From Antedon mediterranea (taxonomy: Eukaryota; Echinodermata; Crinoidea; Comatulida; Antedonidae), in NCBI RefSeq assembly GCF_964355755.1, contig NC_092677.1:19374101-19438100 (forward strand): a stretch of DNA of 64,000 nucleotides. Direction: 5' to 3'. Position numbers and translations under genes: made by a program. Position 1 is the stretch's first letter. Each line of letters begins with the position of its first letter. The notes under the pieces were generated by a model that was not told the DNA's origin, did no database searches, and saw only the letters and a program-made list of their open reading frames with translations. Of this stretch, positions 21,730 through 32,960 are shown in pieces.

Positions 21730-22848
21730 CTCTTCTCCGTTCCTCTTCTCCATTGCCCAGTGTTGCTCGTCTCTTTCTTTCTCCGACTTTAAAAATGCCT
21801 TCGTCATAGCATCTAATGCCTGCTCTGCCTTTCCTTTTTTTGCCTTTTTTGGGTTTGGTTGATTTCTACCTATACATAAGATTACAATTTCTTTATACTG
21901 TAATATGGTAATAATTAAATTTTTTGAATAGATAAATAGTAGGTAATCATTGCTGTATTTTTAAATTGTTGGTTTTCATATTTATTTTCATATTTATTTA
22001 TGATCGATTTATCATGAAATGTTTTGTGCTGTATTCATTTCAATAAACGCCCCAATAATCATAATATTTACTAACCGTTGTAAGTGTGGGTGTGGCTAGA
22101 TGGGTTGCTGGGGGTGTGGCTAGATGGGCTGCTGGTGGTGTAGCTTGATGGGCTGGCAAAGGTGGTTCTACTACTACTACGGCTGTTCCTTCGTCTACTA
22201 GGCCTAGGCCTACATCATCATCGTCATCTAATCTAATCTAAGCTAATTTAATGATGTAGGGCTGGGACAATGAAATGATAAATTATAAATAACCACATAA
22301 TTAAATAAAAATGATTAACTTCTTGTAAAAAGCAACGTCTAATCAATGTTAAGTCTAAATCTGGTTTTTTTTTTTCAAATTATTTAATCTACTTACTATC
22401 TGTATCGCTGCTACTGTACTACTAGGCCTAGTACTACTAGTACCAGAGGAAGTGCTCGGTTCGTCATTTTCTTCTCCTCCTCCTCCCCGGGTTTTTTATG
22501 TTGACGCCGGCGGGAACAGACAATTTCCGGCAGGTTCATTTCAGGCCTGGACCCAAGTATTGCGTCCAGTTCCTCAAAATGCTTGCACGTTTTCCTGCTT
22601 GCCCCACTCTTTTTATTATTATCGGCCACCTTCTTGTAGTCCGCTTTTAATTTTTTAATTTTCTTTTGCACTTGCAGTGCGTTCCGAACAATCCCACTTT
22701 CACGTAGGAGCTTGTCGGAAATAATCCGATGGACGCCAGCGTTTCGGACGCTACCGTCCATTTGGGCCTGTATTTTTCCCTCGGCCCAAATCCCGAGCAA
22801 CCCAAGTACCTCCTCGTATGTCCAATTGGAACCACGATTTTCAGACAT
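21730..22848 (-). pseudogene. Myb/SANT-like DNA-binding gene (Harbinger-type accessory protein)
   Basis: Exon 1 (22848 down to a GTAAGT donor whose reverse complement is at 22391-22396) encodes a Myb/SANT-like domain: NWTYEEVLGLLGIW, IKKLKADYKKV and a CKHFEELDAILGSRP ending. A proline/alanine-rich exon lies at about 22198-22076 (PPAAHLATPPATHLATP). A third exon (from 21869) encodes a charged coiled-coil-like tail (KSEKERDEQHWAMEKRNG). The Ser/Thr-rich linker before the donor reads in another frame than the Myb domain, pointing to a 1-nt indel in the purine run near 22480. Harbinger transposons encode such a Myb-like partner that helps the transposase reach the nucleus and bind DNA. The nearby Harbinger end at 23160 supports that origin. 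Confidence 0.65.
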
Positions 22849-22867
22849 CTTATAAAAATTGGTACAA

Positions 22868-23160
22868 ATAAATTTAACTACGGAATATAAATGATGAAGA
22901 AAACAAATTTTCGCGCGAAAAAGAGGAAGGTATGTACCGAGATTGAATGTCGGATCGTCATAACAACAACCTCATAAAAAGGTCAAACGTTGTTCACGGT
23001 TCACTGCGTAAGCCGGCCCAAAACGTAAAAGCCGCTCCTGAACCTACCTGGAGAGGTGGCCCAGATCTGCGTCCGGCCCAGGGCCGGCCTAACTTGTTAG
23101 AGTATTTACACTTATCAATTGCCGACCCAGGGCCGGCCTAAATCGTAAGTGTAAAAGGTC
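22868..23160. mobile_element. Right end of a Harbinger-like element A
   Basis: Ends with AAGTGTAAAAGGTC directly before TTA (23161-23163) and contains CCCAGGGCCGGCCTAA blocks. It is an inverted near-copy of 23164-23447. With the Myb-like gene immediately to its left, it is best read as the terminus of the Harbinger element that carried that gene. The opposite end was not found. Confidence 0.65.
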
Positions 23161-23163
23161 TTA

Positions 23164-23802
23164 GACCCCATTTACACTTACGATTTAGGCCGGCCCTGGG
23201 TCGGCAATTGATAAGTGTAAATACTCCAAAAAGTTAGGCCGGCCCTGGGCCGGACGCAGATCTGGGCCACCTCTCCAGGTAGGTTCAGGAGCGGCTTTTA
23301 CGTTTGGGCCGGCTTACGCAGTGAACCGTGAACAACGCTTGACCTTTTTATGAGGTTGTTGTTATGACGATCCGACATTCTCAGTACATACCTTCCTCCT
23401 TTTCGGGCGACAATTTGTTTTCTTCATTATATCGTTAAATTTATTTTCAGACATCTTCTTTCAATAAAGTATTCCTCCGCTTGTTTCGCATATACATAAA
23501 ATATAGCCATATTATATATAAAACAGTGGGGTTCATTTTGTTTTTAATGGGACAAAAAACAACAATACAGTACTATAAATATAAAACGGTCGGTTCGCGC
23601 GGAGAGTTGAATTGACGATCGAGAGAGAAAAATGTAAACAAACTGTACTTCGTATCCCAGCATGCAATGGTACTTCCGATAAAATTATTTACGAACAGTA
23701 ATCTGCGTCGGTAGTGTAAACGCTCTGGGCCGGCCTAAAAAGTAAATATTTGCAACCGGCCCAGGACCGGCCCTGGACCCAAACGAAAGTGTAAATGGGG
23801 TC
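23164..23802. mobile_element. Harbinger-like deletion derivative (MITE) B
   Basis: Terminal inverted repeats GACCCCATTTACACTT (23164) and AAGTGTAAATGGGGTC (ending 23802) are flanked by TTA (23161-23163 and 23803-23805), the 3-bp duplication typical of PIF/Harbinger. The first 280 bp match, inverted, the end of element A. They include the region around the Myb start codon (reverse-complement CAGACATC at about 23447), after which the coding part is missing. It is therefore an internally deleted copy of the same family. Confidence 0.8.
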
Positions 23803-23805
23803 TTA

Positions 23806-24185
23806 GTTTTCTAGACACCCCAAAGGTTACTCCAAATGGGTCAAAGTGACCACTGTTGGGAAGTCAGGAATGTTGTTTTGCCAGTTGCTAGGCAACTAGG
23901 CCCATTATCTTCATTCCTGATGAGTATACCTCACTTCCACCTGTGCCTGCTCACAAAGAAACACCTATACATTTTTTAACAACTAAAGGAAGTCACTTTT
24001 TTGATATTTTGACTCTTTTCTGAGGTAAAAACTATCAATAATATTATTTTATGTTTAATACCAAATTTGATAATAATAACTTAATTTAAACTTATTGAAG
24101 ATTAGGTTTATGCATGTTTGCATTGGCTCGATGCTTTAGATTAGTTATGTTATATTTTGATTTTGTTTTATAACTTTTGTGATAC
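23806..24185. other. No recognised gene
   Basis: Spacer between the Harbinger MITE and the TA-MITE cluster. Nothing was supported. Confidence 0.4.
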
Positions 24186-24197
24186 TATTTGCAATTG

Positions 24198-25028
24198 CCG
24201 TATATTTCGGTGTATAAGTCGCACTTTTGACACGCAAATTTGACCTCTAAATTAAGGGTGCGTCTTATACACCGAACATAAATGCCTCACCACACAGATT
24301 GTACATAGGCCTAGGCTATCGTCACCTCGTTTGCTAGGCCTGAGTAGGCTAGGCCTAGCTACAGTAACTAACTAACGTAACGGCAACCTGCTTCTGCCTA
24401 GGCCTAGTTTTCAAGTCATTTTAGCATGATGTTATACTAAATATGATAAAAAGATTTGTTCATTATGGCGCTCCGATAAAATTTCATTTGTAAACGTTTA
24501 CGTCGTACGATTGGAATAGTATTTATTTATACAGTAGTTATACGCACGATCGCCGTACCCCAAGCGCAAGCCCTTCTTTTGGTGGCACATGGTGTACGGT
24601 ATTCGACTAGTATATTCTCCAGGTGATTATAGCATGGACCTAGCGTACACACTTCTCGGATACATAGATACTAATCGAATACGATTGTCCATGAAAACGT
24701 TCGCCCTCTCGAAATGATCGAGCGAGGCTAGCCCACACACGTGCGTGTTACACACACGGTCATGCACTCGATGTTGCGGCGAAACTCATGAATAACAAGT
24801 TAGAAAGAACTTGTTGAGGCTGGGCGCGGTCGAGCCTAGGTAAGAAAAAACTTAAATAAAGGACGCCGTTGTAGATATAACAAAATATATTATTACAATA
24901 ATATTGATTACAATTTAAAAAAACATTGTTTTGATGAAATATAAGGTGCGTCTTATACATCGACGATATAAAAAATACCGATATTTTACTCTCAGTTGGG
25001 GGTGCGACTTATACACCAAAATATACGG
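24198..25028. mobile_element. TA-type MITE family 1, copy 1
   Basis: Inverted ends CCGTATATTTCGGTGTATAA (24198) and the reverse complement with one change (ending 25028). Internal copies of GGTGCGTCTTATACA occur near both ends. Nearly identical copies lie at 25145-25992 and 39869-40716. Unlike those copies, this one is not flanked by a simple TA: the 12-mer TATTTGCAATTG stands on both sides (24186-24197, 25029-25040). No transposase is present. End sequence and size resemble pogo/Tigger-type non-autonomous elements. Confidence 0.8.
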
Positions 25029-25144
25029 TATTTGCAATTGCGCTTGGTAATTTATATTATTGCTGCAAAGTGGTTTTGCAATCACACATTGTTCTCTTAC
25101 AAAAAGTGATTTACCGTTAATTGTTGAACTGGAGTCTCCAATTA

Positions 25145-25992
25145 CCGTATATTTCGGTGTATAAGTCGTACTTTTGACACGCAAATTTGACCTCCAAATT
25201 AAGGGTGCGTCTTATACACCGAACATAAATGCCTCACCACAGATTGTACATAGGCCTAGGCTATCGTCATCTCTCGTTTGCTAGGCCTGAGTAGGCTAGG
25301 CCTAGCTACAGTAACTAACTAACGTAACGGCAACCTGCTTCTGCCTAGGCCTAGTTTTCAAGTCATTTTAGCATGATGTTATACTAAATATGATGAAAAG
25401 ATTTGTTCATTATGGCGCTTCGATAAAATTTCATTTGTAAACGTTTACGTCGTACGATTGGAATAGTATTTATTTATACAGTAGTTATACGCACGATCGC
25501 CGTACCCCAAGCGCAAGCCCTTCTTTTGGTGGCACATGGTGTGCGGTATTCGACTAGTATATTCTCCAGGTGATTATAGCATGGACCTAGCGTACACACT
25601 TCTCGGATACATAGATACTAATCGAATACGATTGTCCGTGAAAACGTGCGCCCTCTCAAAATGATCGTGCGAGGCTAGCCCACACACGTGCGTGTTACAC
25701 ACACGGTCATGCACTCGATGTTGCGGCGAAACTCATGAATAACAAGTTAGAAAGAACTTGTTGAGGCTGGGCGCGGCCGAGCCTAGGTAAGAAAAAACCT
25801 AAATAAAGGACGCCGTTGTAGATATAACAAAATCTATTATCACAATAATATTGATTACAATTTAAAAAAACATTGTTTTGATGAAATATAAGGTGCGTCT
25901 TATACATCGACGATATAAAAAATACCGATATTTTACTCTCAGTTGGGGGTGCGTCTTATACACAGGTGCGACTTATACACCGAAATATACGG
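25145..25992. mobile_element. TA-type MITE family 1, copy 2
   Basis: Same family and orientation as the copy at 24198-25028, only 116 bp away. Flanked by TA (25143-25144, 25993-25994). Near its right end it carries an extra GTGCGTCTTATACACAG segment absent from copy 1. Differences from copy 1 are scattered single bases. Confidence 0.85.
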
Positions 25993-26039
25993 TACATTAT
26001 TTCGAACAGTCTTACTTTTTTGTGGATACTTAGTGTTTT

Positions 26040-26350
26040 TATCCTGTGAACAAATAATATTAGTAATAGTTTATATAACTTAATTTATTAAGCGTTTTCC
26101 TTGATTTGATTATTTAATACTTTTTTAGTATCTTGCTTAAAACTGATATTTTAGGTTATTTAAAACATTGCAATAATACACTTACATAAACTCCACAAAT
26201 TAACATTTTTGATACGAAAAATAGCGTTTTTTAAAACCAAAACAATACATCAGAAACACCACAACAAAATGAAATATGTTTTTAAAACTGACATTTTAGA
26301 TTATATTTACGTGTAAAAACCGTATTTAAAATGTTGCAATAAAACGCTTA
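26040..26350. repeat. Satellite-like tandem repeat, about 166-171 bp, left block
   Basis: Units contain AACTCCACAAATTAAC, AATAGCGTTTTT and AAAACCAAAACAATA. Counterparts resume at 27558-27930 beyond the MITE at 26351-27555, which therefore inserted into the array. Confidence 0.65.
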
Positions 26351-27555
26351 CCGTATTTTCCGGAGTATAGGTCGAGACTTTGTGGGAAAATTTTAATTGC
26401 AAAATCGGGGGGGTCAGTGGCCTATCATCAATCACTCACAGAAGTTTTCAATTTAATACCTACATTGTACAAAATAATACAACTCCAACAAGTACTGGTC
26501 AATAAAATATTAATATATCACAATGACTCATTTTGATGTTAATATTACGCTTTTAAGATAATTAAGAATAAATAGTTTTCTTTATGCTTCTTATTCAATA
26601 GTAAGAATTTTTCTTGAATAGTCAAGACCGCATCGCGTATAATTGGATCTACACAACTGCCTTTGGAGAACATATTTTCGGATCGTCTTCTGAAAAAGGC
26701 AGTGGCTATCAAAGATGATCATTTTCATCCGGCCTCTAGTATGTTCCAGTTGATGCGCAGCGGTCGGCGATTTCGTTCTATTAAGGCCAATAAGGCACGA
26801 TTTACAAATAGTTTCTTTCCAGGATCTATTAGAGCCTTAAATATGATGTAGACTTTTTTTTGTAATGTTTTTGTTTTTGAGTTCGTGTTGTGTCCGTTGG
26901 ATATTGTGCTCCGCCAACAGAGCAAACAGAATTTCTATGTTTTTCCTAAAACAAATGATAATAAATGATACTTGACTTGACTTGACTTGACTCTCGCGAA
27001 AACATCGTAACACACACAACAGACGTCGGAATGTCCATGCAGCATGTTTGTTATTGCGCGATATTTTCATCTATATACATGCGCAGTTTGTTTGTTTGTT
27101 CGTAATTACAATTACTGCGCATGTCTATTCATAAAATAAATTCTCCTTAGTCGGGCGCGTGTACATTTACAGATAACGCGATTTACAACTACTCGCCTGT
27201 ACAATTAATAAGCCTCCTAACGGAAAACTCGTTTTAATTTATTCGAGTGACGCGAAAAACATCGCTGATGGCAAGTAACGCTACATCGCTGTCATTTATT
27301 ATAGGCTGGTGAAGACGGCGGCGAAGTCGTCGTCATTACGTCCGTCCGATATTGATTAGGACTACACTTTAATAATATAAACAAATAACCACATTTCATA
27401 CATTTCTAGCCCTCTTTGAACTTTAAAGTAAGTTGTGTTATTAGCCGATTTTGGGGGTCGACTTATATTAAGGTCATACCAAAATCAACGATATTCTAGG
27501 CCAAAGTTGGGGGTCGACTTATACTTGGGGTCGACCTATACTCCGGAAAATACGG
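26351..27555. mobile_element. TA-type MITE family 2, copy 1
   Basis: Inverted ends CCGTATTTTCCGGAGTATAG (26351) and CTATACTCCGGAAAATACGG (ending 27555), flanked by TA (26349-26350, 27556-27557). It contains a non-LTR fragment at 26598-26990. A shorter copy without that fragment is at 49633-50395. The ends resemble family 1 (CCGTATWTTYCGGWGTATA), so the two families are probably related. Confidence 0.85.
26598..26990 (+). mobile_element. CR1/L2-like non-LTR 3' end nested in the MITE
   Basis: The frame 26663-26851 encodes the polymerase carboxyl tail (MRSGRRFRSIKANKARF and SFFPGSIRALN), followed by a 3' UTR and a (ACTTG)n tail at about 26970-26990. Comparison with the empty MITE copy at 49633-50395 places the junctions at TTATTCA/A and GA/CTCTCGCG. 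It is the same family as the minus-strand fragment at 5354-5803. Heavy 5' truncation is usual for LINEs. Confidence 0.8.
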
Positions 27556-27557
27556 TA

Positions 27558-27930
27558 TATAACGTTTTAAAACTCCACAAATTAACGTTTTTAATTAAAA
27601 AAAATAGCGTTTTTAAAACCAAAACAATATGTTAAAAAACATCACTATAACGTTATTTCAATATCATTATATCATTATTTTGCTCTATATAAGTTTAAAA
27701 TTTGTGCTTTAAACGTTGAAATAAAACGTTTGCAAAACTCCACAAATTCATGTATTAAAAACGAAATATTATAACGGTTTTTGAACCAAAAAAATATGTT
27801 AAAAATATAGTATTAAATAACGTTATTTGATATAGAAATATTACAGTATAATTTAAAAAAAAAAAAAAATCCAAACCCAAACCAGTACGTTTTTATAACG
27901 TTTTTTTAACATAAAATTGTTATTTGGGTG
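27558..27930. repeat. Satellite-like tandem repeat, right block
   Basis: Continues the repeat of 26040-26350: AACTCCACAAATTAACG at about 27571 and AACTCCACAAATTCATG at about 27734, each followed by an AAACCAAAA...ATGTTAAAAA stretch and AACGTTATTT. A poly(A)-rich run at about 27856 ends the array. Confidence 0.65.
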
Positions 27931-29834
27931 TTACATTCTATGACACATAGTAAGCACAACTCAGCAGCACTAAAGTGTATATTCATCAGGTAGTAGGATG
28001 GAATAGTCAACGTTTTGCACAAATATTCTAATGTATTAAAATTAAATGTCAAAATTAGCTTTTATCACAATAATCACCTATAATTCATCAAAGTGATGAA
28101 TTAAATTCTAGTTACAATTAAAATGATACACAACCCAATAACCAGAAAAGATTGTTGTTGGACTTCACAAGCTACATCTACTGTATTTCGGCTTCGGTTA
28201 CATATATTTGCTGTCCGGAATAATAATAATACAGTACAGTATTTAAATACTGTATTATTATTTTTAAAAACAGTTTTCTTCCATAGTTAAAAAAATATCA
28301 ATAACTAAAGTTTCAGTCTTTTTGCCTTTTGCCTTTTTAGTTGTTTTTATTTTATTACTTTTAATATTAAGTTATTCACTTTTTCAGAAAAAATAAGCTA
28401 ATTAACAGTGGGACAGCCAGTCGACAAATCGTGTCAAATTTCGACTCGGAGAGGGCGCCCTACTTTTCTAATTTAGTTCAAAATTGCTAAATTTTAGGGT
28501 GTTGGAAAAACACAATATTTGTAAATTTAGCTGATTATCCGAAAAATATTGTTAGTGAAATAAATTCATAAATGGTTTTAATATATTGTCATGTAAAATT
28601 AAATGTATTTGAACAAAACGATAATCTGTAATTTAACGGCAAAATCAACCAATGTCTTTTTTCCGAAATTGTACCCTAGAAAATCGTTAAAATAAAATAT
28701 TTAGAAAAATTGAACAGTCCTGAATTTAAAATCCCTGTTAAACAAGCACGAATGTGCAATACTCGGGGTACAGCGAAAGAAGCTGTAATGACGTCATAAG
28801 ACCAGATGTAACGTCACATACACATAAAAAACCGCACTACCAAATACGGCTATACGATACCATCTTCGAGACGTCATATGGCTGCATCCGGTATGAAATT
28901 AAAAAATCCGGCTCTCTATAGCTTTGAGGACATGTCCCTGTAGTATATTCATGCTAAATCCGAGCTCAATACTACAACGAATAAGGGAGGAGTAGTACTT
29001 TATAAATTGCACTTTTTGCTCAATAGTGTCCGGATGGAGGAGAAGGAGAAAATGAGTAAGTACTAGACTCGTGTACCCTGAGTAAAAAATTAATAATCTA
29101 CAGAATACGATATTAAGATACAAAATTCGGTGGTTGGGATGCAGCTCCGACTATTCAAACTAAAGGTACCACTATTTGTTCCATCGAAAACTAGCGAAAC
29201 CGCCATTTTGTAAACACATCGTCATCGTGTTTATGAATTTATTTATAGCGAACGATATACGCGATGTTTATAATTGTCCGCGTATAAGAATTTATATAAA
29301 TAAATACATTCCAATAAAACGTATATTATTACTTGTTTATTTATCACAGTATAAATTTTAGTTGAGGAATATTTATCATAACTATTATAATAGCTTTTAT
29401 ACGAGTCCGAGGCCTAGCCCTATTAGCGAGCGATTGTTCCTGGGTTTTCTCACACATTAAGAATTGTGAAACACAAAATCCTATACAGAACAAGAGTAGT
29501 AAAGAGTAGTAAAGCGATGTGCAAGCTTAGACCTGACTGAAAAGCAACTATTCAGGCACCCTATCATGGCCCATGGGTAGGCCAAGGTCGGGTGCTAGCA
29601 AAACAAACTTCACTGCTGTCAGCCTAGCCTAGCTAGAGGCCAAGCAGCAACGGTACATACCTACACTCTAGTAGGCCTGGCCTAGCTTTATTGAATATAT
29701 AGCCACGTCTTTCTCAAATCTCGTTAAATTTGACATTTTAGTAATAGTCTAATAATCACATTATTACACTGTGAAACATAATAGGGTCATATTCAGAATG
29801 TTTTAATATACTTTTCGCCCGTCAAAAATAACCA
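27931..29834. other. No recognised gene
   Basis: AT-rich with scattered TAGGCCT words. Short open frames at 28899-29123 and 29176-29361 have no recognised features. No repeat boundary was supported. Confidence 0.4.
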
Positions 29835-31125
29835 TGCCGAAACTTTCCCTCTTACCACTCTACCCGTCAAATGATGCTTTAGACGGGTACTGAAACCAGG
29901 TTTTGCCTGAGTCTAATCGATCTAATCGCATTACACATCAAAAGAATAGGCCGCGCGACCTTACAAAGTGTCAATAAATCACTGGGAAATGTGTCCGATC
30001 AAATTACTCTCTCATGGTCAAATGAAGTGACTGAATGTTTGAAAATGTGTTTTTCTATAAAATAATAGTAATATCATTTGTTTAACCATGAATAAAAAGA
30101 AAAAGTGATATATCAGCAATTTCAAATCGTAAAAATTGATTAATTCTACGCGAAGTTAGAATTCGTTGAAAAATCACGATTTCCAGGCTGTGGAGAAAAT
30201 CGAGCCGGCCAGAGAGACGACACACGAGGTCTTGGCGTATGAATATTTTACAAGCGTGGTACAGTGATTTGTTTTTGAATTATCATGTATTAATATTAAT
30301 AATAAAATGTCTTTAAAAACAATACTGTATGTAGTTTTTAATACCTTTGCCTTTATTTAAGATGTATTAAAATATAAAATCGAACAATTAATTTTGTTTA
30401 CAGTATATACATTACTACTTTATTGTAGCGTAGGTATTATGTTCGTACAAAAACAAAACAATTGTCGCGACAAAACACGTGTGATGTGGGCTTTCCATCA
30501 TGTGTACAGTATTTTGAAAATAATGCCGAAGAAAGCCAAGATGAGGCGAAGCATTCATATAAAAAAAATGAATATTTTAGGCCGGGCCTAGGCCTAGTAG
30601 TGGTATTATGTCATGGAAGTCACTCGCTCGAGTATGTAAATAAAACCTTATTTAACACATTTTGTTACAGTTAATCCGATATTTAGCCTAGGAGTTCCAC
30701 GTATGGACTGCCATGTATCTTCGTTAGATTTTCGTAGGCTACGATATGATGGATTGAGTACTTAATTACAATCGACCTTAGCCTAGCAATAAGCCCGGCC
30801 AAGCCTATACCGATCGTGAGAAGTCGTTTCGTCCTATATATATATATTATAAATATGTTGTTATATAAATGAATAAATATTTGGATTTTGTTACTTTATA
30901 TTCGTTTCAGTTCTATTTTGTTGAGTATTTTGGTTGCTGCCTTTTTTTTTAATGTTCAGTAAAAAAGTTCACAGGAAATACCTAGATAGCTTACATGCTT
31001 TAATCCATTTAGCATTTAATGGGGTCACATGCTGAGTAAAGTCATTAAGGCTGTCACTATCAAGGTCAGGCAAAACCTGGTTCAAAAGTTGGAAATTTGG
31101 TAAGAGGGAAAGTTTCCTCATGACA
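29835..31125. repeat. Inverted-repeat pair enclosing about 1.2 kb
   Basis: AAACTTTCCCTCTTACCA (about 29838) and AAACCAGGTTTTGCCTGA (about 29893) reappear inverted as AGGCAAAACCTGGTT (about 31067) and GGTAAGAGGGAAAGTTT (about 31100). Order and spacing are conserved, so these are arms of one element. Its exact ends and target duplication were not resolved. The interior has no recognised gene. Confidence 0.5.
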
Positions 31126-32101
31126 TCGCGACAAAATAACAGATCGCCAGCTGCAGTAGTGTGATTGTGAAAAATGTCGCGTGATCGTACTCCCTAGCAA
31201 AATAAAAAACCCAATTGGACCCGAACGGGGGAAAGTGTCTATTTACGCAAAATTGCGCAATGTATACGTGATAAAAATACCAGAAATAGAAAGATCTGGA
31301 AAAATTACATAAATATACATTTTACATTTTTTTTTTGGTGAAGAAATGAATTTTTTAGGATTATTCAAATATACCCCCCTTTTGCATGTAAAAGAATAGG
31401 AAATTACAAGGTATCCCCTCCAAAACGCAAAAAGGCGTGATTTTCAAGAAAATCGTACTCATTGAAAAAAATTTCAAAAAAATATGAAGTATAAGATATC
31501 TTTAAATAATAGTTGAAATGTATGAGAAATAGTAATTTTCTGGGTGGAGCTCCACTTTAAGGCAGATTTCAAAACAAGTTTAATAGTTTAATAGCTAGTG
31601 ATTCTACTAATTATTTCCACACAAAAAAATTAAAAAACCAACCATATTTTTTTATAATATCATAAAACATATACCGTGACGGAATTTCGCCGAAAAACCA
31701 CCTCATTTTTACCCCTAAACATTTCATTAAAACTCTGTGAATTGTACTGGAAATTAAAAAAATTAATACATTAAATTTAGCCATTATTTAATGTAGTATT
31801 GAACATAAGTTTTTATTTTTAAAAAAAAGTTTCAGTTTTTGATATATAGTAATAATTTGACACATGGTCCGGTGACGGAATTACAGTGACGGAATTACCT
31901 CTGAAATTGAAATCTGCAGACAAACTATTTTTTTTTTTTTGGCCTTATATAGAGTATTTTGAATTAGAAATATTACTAAATATAATAATGAACACATACC
32001 AATATCTGATAAGAATAAAATTACATTTTCTATTATTGTATTGTGATATTTAGGTGAAATATGAATATGATTACGGAATTATACAGTTGAATTAATGTTA
32101 T

Positions 32102-32525
32102 TTACATGTTTAAGTTAACAGTGACTATTGACCGTATTCCAAAAAAACATTTTATCCCATAGCTCTGTGTAAGTGGTTCTTTAAAGTGATACCTTTCTTT
32201 AGAGTCCATCAATGGTGCTGGGAGTACAGATACAATTTGATCTCTATTAATTATCCCATAAGTCCCAACCAAGTCTTTAACAACAAAAATCTTCCCTTCT
32301 TTATCAAACTTATATAAATCAATAATGTTAAGTTCTGGTTTGTCTTTATGAATGTCATCAACTATTGCAACATAGTTAAACATTTTCTTGCTTCTTTCTA
32401 TGGTATATTTGATAAGAACAAAATCTCCTTTCTGTGCGTTTATAGGTTCATTTGTTTCATTTAAAAAGAATTGTTTATTCCGTACTATATGGGAGTTGTT
32501 CTTTCTGTACAATTGGAATTATTCT
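32102..32525 (-). CDS. Terminal exon of a transposon-associated gene in F3
   Basis: Minus-strand open frame of about 138 codons preceded by a possible acceptor (CTCTCAG, plus-strand CTGAGAG near 32524). It encodes a basic start (YRKNNSHIVRNKQFF), then GDFVLIKYTIERSKKMF, FNYVAIVDDI, a DLVGTYGIINRDQIVSVLP stretch and RYHFKEPL near the end. The pattern 'GDfVlv.Y...k..fyVg.V.....f....D......I...LP.P...R..f.F' is one I associate with the carboxyl, possibly SH3-like, domain of uncharacterised transposon proteins in invertebrates. The function is unknown to me. Upstream exons of this protein were not found. Confidence 0.5.
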
Positions 32526-32639
32526 GAGAGTGCAAGTGAGTCACATGAATAAGTTTTAGTTATGAGAAAAGTCTGGAAGTTATGTAATAACTTGTTCTGT
32601 ACATTGGACATTGTTCTCATTTAATTAATGGCAGGTGTG

Positions 32640-32960
32640 ATAAATAACAAAATAAACTAGATCTGTAACTCGTCACTTGAGGACGAGTTTGGTTATCCGC
32701 CCGTAACAAAACGTATCTTGCGCATTCAATTACCTTTCAATCATGACTTTTCCAAAAAGTAGCCTATTCGAAATTAAAACTGCCCTTTCATTGTAATAAC
32801 CAAATAAATCCTTTTATTTAATTGTTTTCCCATGACGGGATTCGATCCCGGTACCTCTGATACCAAAGTCGATGGCACTACACATCAACCCATATGAGCA
32901 CCTGCTGAAGAGAATCCGAAGAAAGTTAACTCGTCCATTTGGTATGTCGTGAACCACTCG
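32640..32960 (-). repeat. tRNA-derived SINE-like segment
   Basis: On the minus strand ATATGGGTTGATGTGTAGTG (near 32893) resembles an A box, and GGGATCGAATCCC (near 32843) is a clear B box. The flanks do not form a tRNA acceptor stem, so it is not a functional tRNA. A tail toward 32660 includes GGGCGGATAACC. The word GGCGGATAACC recurs at about 33963, suggesting a related inverted end there. Confidence 0.45.

Noticed and set aside
32837-32910. Functional tRNA gene on the minus strand
   Set aside because: Good B box, but no acceptor-stem pairing and no clear anticodon arm; better explained as a tRNA-derived SINE.
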